From Bacteroidota bacterium (GTDB lineage: Bacteria > Bacteroidota > Bacteroidia > Chitinophagales > UBA2359): 9,501 bases of DNA. The stretch is taken from the NCBI GenBank assembly GCA_020627525.1, contig JAHDGP010000147.1, positions 1 to 9,501 of the forward strand, written 5' to 3'. Position numbers and translations under genes: made by a program. Under the pieces are notes generated by a model. The model searched no databases. It was not told the origin of the DNA and worked only from the letters and a program-made list of their open reading frames with translations. Below, in pieces: positions 7,003 to 9,501 of this stretch (within the stretch, counting starts at the first letter, position 1; the number at the start of each line of letters is the position of its first letter).

Positions 7003-7142
7003 TTACAATTCAGATGGCAGTCATTATTCGAATTGCCAACTTTGTCAGCCAGCTTGGCTTTTTTGAGATACTGTCTGCCAAGCTGACAAAATGTAATGTC
7101 AGTACTGTCTGCCAAGAAAAAGAGCCAATTTGACAGTTGGCA
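6998..7142. repeat. Cluster of TGCCA/TGTCAG dyads upstream of the phasin genes
   Basis: Several overlapping symmetries fill 145 bases. TGCCAT (6998-7003) faces ATGGCA (7014-7019). TTTGTCAG and CTTGGC (7041-7048, 7053-7058) pair with 7077-7090 in a 14-bp stem with a four-base bulge. TACTGTCTGCCAAG occurs twice, exactly (7069-7082 and 7103-7116). CTGACA (7083-7088) faces TGTCAG (7097-7102) between those two copies. TGCCAACT (7034-7041) faces AGTTGGCA (7135-7142). The arrangement suggests multiple binding sites for a dimeric regulator or a folded RNA, and it is not coding. Confidence 0.8.
7116..7141 (-). terminator. Weak candidate terminator after the acyltransferase gene
   Basis: On the minus strand GCCAA (7141-7137) pairs with TTGGC (7128-7124) around an eight-base loop, and TCTTTTTC follows directly. 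The stem is only 5 bp, and it shares bases with the dyad cluster, so its terminator role is uncertain. It sits nine bases past the acyltransferase stop. Confidence 0.35.
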
Positions 7143-7149
7143 TAATTTT

Positions 7150-8274
7150 TTAAAATTTCTTTCGAAATCCTTTAATTAATAATGGAATCCATCCCAGAAT
7201 AGGAATGTAATAGCAAATGGTGATGGGATTTTGAAATAATATTCTCAATACCGACCCAAATCCTAAGTCCAAAGATTTTTTTTCACCTGTTTTTTGAAAA
7301 TGTTTGTACTTATTTTCAAATTCAGCAAATAAAAGAGGCCATCCCAAAGGAACTGTGAATGGAAACAATCGCCAATTTTTTTTGAGTATTTGAAAATGCT
7401 CTTTCCATTCAAAAGGATCTTTGCCGTGTATTTCAATTGCTTTATCTAAATCTTCTTGCATTTGTTTTCTGCATTCTTCAGCAATAGCGCGTAAATCCTC
7501 TTTAGAAAGCTCTTCAATTGATTTGTCGGTCATTTCATAAGGTTTTAGCGCTCTACATCTTACAAACTTTAATTTGGCGGGATAAGCCATATAAAATATC
7601 CAGGGAACCAAAAGCAAAAAAGGGGTTAGGAATCCCATTGGAAAAAAGGGAACACCAACTTTTTTCACCAATCTATCAATCCACTTCACACTATAAGAAT
7701 AAGGGTTTAGGTATTCTCCATTTACAGTTACAATCCCAATAACATTGGTTTTATATTTAATGCTGTTGTAAACAAAGGAAGAGGAGAAACGTTGCAGTTT
7801 ATATTTGTTATTGAAGCCCTTACCAATACCAGGCACTCCTTCAGGATAGATCATTATATTGCCCCCCTGATAATGCATCATCGTTTCTAAGTTCTTAAAA
7901 GTAGCATCAATAGCGCCAACTCGTCTCCATAAATGAGGAATCATGTATGGATTCATCAGCAAGGATTGACTGAGAATAGGAGCGACGACAGGGCGAAAAG
8001 CTTTGTCAAAGGTATAATTTTCTCTCTGGAAAAATAATGTAGACATAATCATGCCATCCCAGGGAAAAGCCATTCCTGAGTGATTGCTTATATAAATAAT
8101 AGGTCTTTCTGGGTTTTCTCGCTCAGGCATTTTTCCATCAAAACCAATAAGTTCTGCTCTAAAATAATATTTAGCCAAAAATTCGGTTATTTCCTCGCTT
8201 AAAAATTGACCAAATTCCATGTCGAGGTAATCATCGTAAATTTTTTGATTTTGTTTGAGCTCTTCTGTCAGCAT
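7150..8274 (-). CDS. Lysophospholipid/glycerolipid acyltransferase (PlsC/MGAT-like LPLAT)
   Basis: A 374-residue protein starting at ATG 8274. The acyltransferase core begins with NHSGMAFPWD (64-73): the catalytic His is H65 and the partner Asp is D73, a spacing wider than the HX4D of classical PlsC and more like the NHSG..P.D form of MGAT/DGAT-type LPLAT proteins. The second motif is IYPEGVPGIGKGF (142-154), the counterpart of FPEGTR, with E145-G146, and RFSSSFVYNSIKYKTNVIGIV (162-182) follows as the third block. A hydrophobic stretch at 213-231 and another at 349-367 suggest membrane attachment. Family members transfer an acyl chain from acyl-CoA or acyl-ACP to lysophospholipids, monoacylglycerol or alcohols; the acceptor cannot be read from sequence. 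It lies directly upstream of the phasin-like pair on the same strand (gap 204 bases) and diverges from the alpha/beta hydrolase gene. It is longer than a typical PlsC, with a C-terminal extension (about 250-374) of unknown role. Confidence 0.85.
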   Translation of the reverse strand: MLTEELKQNQKIYDDYLDMEFGQFLSEEITEFLAKYYFRAELIGFDGKMPERENPERPIIYISNHSGMAFPWDGMIMSTLFFQRENYTFDKAFRPVVAPILSQSLLMNPYMIPHLWRRVGAIDATFKNLETMMHYQGGNIMIYPEGVPGIGKGFNNKYKLQRFSSSFVYNSIKYKTNVIGIVTVNGEYLNPYSYSVKWIDRLVKKVGVPFFPMGFLTPFLLLVPWIFYMAYPAKLKFVRCRALKPYEMTDKSIEELSKEDLRAIAEECRKQMQEDLDKAIEIHGKDPFEWKEHFQILKKNWRLFPFTVPLGWPLLFAEFENKYKHFQKTGEKKSLDLGFGSVLRILFQNPITICYYIPILGWIPLLIKGFRKKF

Positions 8275-8447
8275 AAAATTTTACAATAGTACTTAAATTT
8301 AAATATGGGTTCATTTAACAATTATTTGGGTGTGTCCCACTTACAATTTCCTTTTGGCATAATATTGTTAGTAAATAGAAAAAGATAAACAGAGTCAAAA
8401 TATGTTATTAGATTTTTTCGATTTATTAAGTGGTCCAACATTTCGGC

Positions 8448-8485
8448 AAAAAAGTCGAACATAGCAGGCTATGATTTACTTTTTT
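8448..8485. repeat. 38-base interrupted palindrome
   Basis: AAAAAAGT (8448-8455) pairs with ACTTTTTT (8478-8485), and CATAGC (8460-8465) with GCTATG (8468-8473) around a two-base loop. Between them lies a symmetric four-base internal loop. The arm CTTTTTT (8479-8485) can instead pair downstream with AAAAAAG (8501-8507), together with ACGA/TCGT (8487-8490, 8497-8500), giving a second, mutually exclusive hairpin. Confidence 0.7.
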
Positions 8486-8566
8486 AACGAAGGGAATCGT
8501 AAAAAAGATGATAACAAATTGGCTAAGATTATTCTTTTCGCTTTACTTCGTAAAGTAATTGATTGA
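8471..8566 (+). CDS. Possible 31-residue small protein or relic
   Basis: ATG 8471 to TGA 8564-8566 encodes a peptide beginning MIYFFNEGNRKKDDNKLAKI and ending LRKVID, a charged segment followed by an amphipathic one. The same frame is also open upstream from ATG 8402 for 20 codons to a TAG at 8462-8464, two codons before ATG 8471. The pair could therefore be one 53-codon frame broken by an amber codon, or two short leader frames. The start and the upstream stop both lie in the 38-base palindrome, and no strong ribosome site is seen. The region overlapping the dispersed repeat is NKLAKIILFALL; the repeat copy at 6144-6179, read in the matching frame, gives the similar NKLVQVILFALL but has no ATG. 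Chance or a structural RNA is equally possible. Confidence 0.25.
   Translation: MIYFFNEGNRKKDDNKLAKIILFALLRKVID
8513..8548. repeat. Copy B of the 36-base dispersed repeat
   Basis: Matches 6144-6179 at 31 of 36 positions in the same plus-strand orientation, with the last 20 bases (8529-8548) exact. Just beyond, CTTTAC-TTC-GTAAAG (8541-8555) forms a small hairpin not present in copy A, where the sequence instead continues into the phasin gene. Confidence 0.75.
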
Positions 8567-8640
8567 AATTACAAATTCATTCGTAAAATCTTTCATACAA
8601 TTATCATTTGTTGTGTAAATTGCAGAATCAGAAGATTTAA

Positions 8641-9501
8641 ATGGCGAGTAGAAAAGAATTACTAGAAAAGTATACCAACAAACATTCACGATTTGTAGTT
8701 GTGGATGGAAAGATGATTCATTACCGTGATGAAGGTAGCGGCGAACCTTTATTACTTATTCATGGGGCTTTTTCATCTCTACACACTTTCAATGATTGGA
8801 CAGAGATTCTTAAAAATCATTATCGCATCATCCGCTTGGACGTTCCTGGTTTTGGTTTGTCTGATGCACCTGATTGGGAATCAGATTATGCTATTGACAA
8901 TTTAGTAAAATATCTTATCAACTTTTTAAAAATACTAGGAATAGAGAAATGTCATGTTGCAGGCAGTTCTTTAGGAGGTTGGATTGCTTGGGAATCAGTA
9001 CTGAAAAAACCCAAAATGTTTGACAAACTAATTTTGTTGTCTGCCGCAGGTTTTATGGATGCTCGTTCGGTTCCAACGCCTTTCTTAATGGCGAGAACGC
9101 CCTTTGCTGATAAAATAGCTCAATTTGCAATTAAGAGAAATCTAGTAGAATTGTTTCTAAAGCAAGTTTACGTCAACCAAAATTGCATCACAGATTATTT
9201 AGTTGATAGATACTACGATCTATTTTCAAGAGAAGGAAATCCAGAAGCATTTTTTAGATTGGTAAATGGAAAATTCAAAGACGATACTTTAAAGCTAAAA
9301 AAAATCAAAAACGATACCCTAATTATTTGGGGTGAACAAGACCAATGGCTCCCAATGAACAACGCGTTCAAATTCAAAGATGCCATTCCCAATTCCGACT
9401 TAGTAATCTATGATGACCTCGGACACATTCCAATGGAGGAAGCTCCAGATGCTACCTCTGAAGATATTCTAGAGTTTTTAGGATATAATATACAGTTGTC
9501 T
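8641..9501 (+). CDS. Alpha/beta hydrolase (3' end cut)
   Basis: ATG 8641, preceded directly by an in-frame TAA, opens a frame that runs off the window after 287 codons with no stop. It is a single-domain alpha/beta hydrolase. The HG oxyanion segment is LLIHGAFSS (38-46), and RLDVPGFGLSD (65-75) follows strand 4. The nucleophile elbow is AGSSLGGW with Ser110 (GxSxG, 108-112). The acid is Asp234 in IIWGEQDQWLP and the His is H262 in DDLGHIPMEEAP. All three catalytic residues are present, so the core is essentially complete and only a short C-terminal helix is likely missing. A cap region lies at about 140-215. There is no signal peptide, so it is cytosolic. Family members include esterases, lipases, thioesterases and C-C hydrolases; the substrate is not predictable. 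Its divergent placement next to an acyltransferase makes a lipid ester substrate plausible but unproven. Confidence 0.88.
   Translation, partial: MASRKELLEKYTNKHSRFVVVDGKMIHYRDEGSGEPLLLIHGAFSSLHTFNDWTEILKNHYRIIRLDVPGFGLSDAPDWESDYAIDNLVKYLINFLKILGIEKCHVAGSSLGGWIAWESVLKKPKMFDKLILLSAAGFMDARSVPTPFLMARTPFADKIAQFAIKRNLVELFLKQVYVNQNCITDYLVDRYYDLFSREGNPEAFFRLVNGKFKDDTLKLKKIKNDTLIIWGEQDQWLPMNNAFKFKDAIPNSDLVIYDDLGHIPMEEAPDATSEDILEFLGYNIQLS

Larger units (their letters stand above)
8275..8640. other. Divergent intergenic region, 366 bases
   Basis: This spacer separates the acyltransferase gene (-) from the alpha/beta hydrolase gene (+) and must hold the promoters for both. It contains a 10-base palindrome TTAAATTTAA (8293-8302), a 7-base inverted pair TAACAAT/ATTGTTA (8316-8322, 8364-8370), the 38-base palindrome at 8448-8485, the second copy of the dispersed repeat, and a possible 31-codon ORF. 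I found only imperfect matches to TAnnTTTG, such as TACTATTG on the minus strand close to the acyltransferase start and TAAATTGC at 8617-8624 before the hydrolase. Confidence 0.6.

Noticed and set aside
7034..7142. Possible CRISPR or iteron array
   Set aside because: There are only two exact 14-base repeats, and the other units are inverted and unevenly spaced. No nearby replication or cas gene is present, so regulatory dyads fit better.
7518..7742. Plus-strand frame inside the acyltransferase gene
   Set aside because: Antisense to the conserved acyltransferase coding region, with no supporting start or domain.
6144..8548. Whether the two repeat copies mark the ends of a mobile element
   Set aside because: The copies are in direct orientation, contain no terminal inverted repeats or target duplications, and the genes between them are housekeeping-like with no transposase.

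Overview
The window is AT-rich DNA from a member of the Bacteroidota. The main clue is a C-terminal type IX secretion (T9SS) sorting domain on the first gene. A SprB-type repeat and a lamin-tail domain in a secreted nuclease-like protein, and a TAnnTTTG-type promoter element, point the same way. Neither order nor species can be fixed from the sequence.

Layout. Bases 1-1092 (+) hold a secreted T9SS cargo protein. Its signal peptide is visible from base 1, so the start codon lies just outside the window. A convergent, bidirectional terminator (1116-1156) separates it from a large minus-strand gene (1182-4094) for a secreted multidomain endonuclease/exonuclease/phosphatase-family protein. Upstream of that, also on the minus strand, come an ABC1/UbiB-family kinase-like membrane protein (4342-6033, TTG start), two tandem paralogous phasin-like small proteins (6182-6535 and 6643-6945) and a PlsC/MGAT-like acyltransferase (7150-8274). 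After a 366-base divergent spacer, an alpha/beta hydrolase (8641 onward, +) runs off the right edge.

How the genes may work together. The block 4342-9501 combines an acyltransferase that would make or remodel glycerolipids, two granule-coat-like phasin proteins, a UbiB-family lipid-associated ATPase and an alpha/beta hydrolase. I infer a possible membrane-lipid or storage-lipid module. The sequence shows only the neighbourhood, not the function.

The most unusual material is non-coding. (i) Bases 6998-7142, upstream of the phasin genes, hold a dense set of TGCCA/TGTCAG dyads and a 14-base direct repeat. They sit behind a near-consensus sigma-54-type -24/-12 element that is well placed for the first phasin gene. 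(ii) A 36-base element (31 of 36 identical, with 20 exact) occurs at 6144-6179, just after the second phasin gene, and again at 8513-8548 in the divergent spacer. (iii) The second copy lies within a possible 31-codon ORF, beside a 38-base palindrome and an overlapping alternative hairpin. (iv) A strong terminator at 6061-6096 overlaps the likely promoter of the ABC1 kinase gene. No CRISPR array, tRNA, rRNA or insertion sequence was seen.
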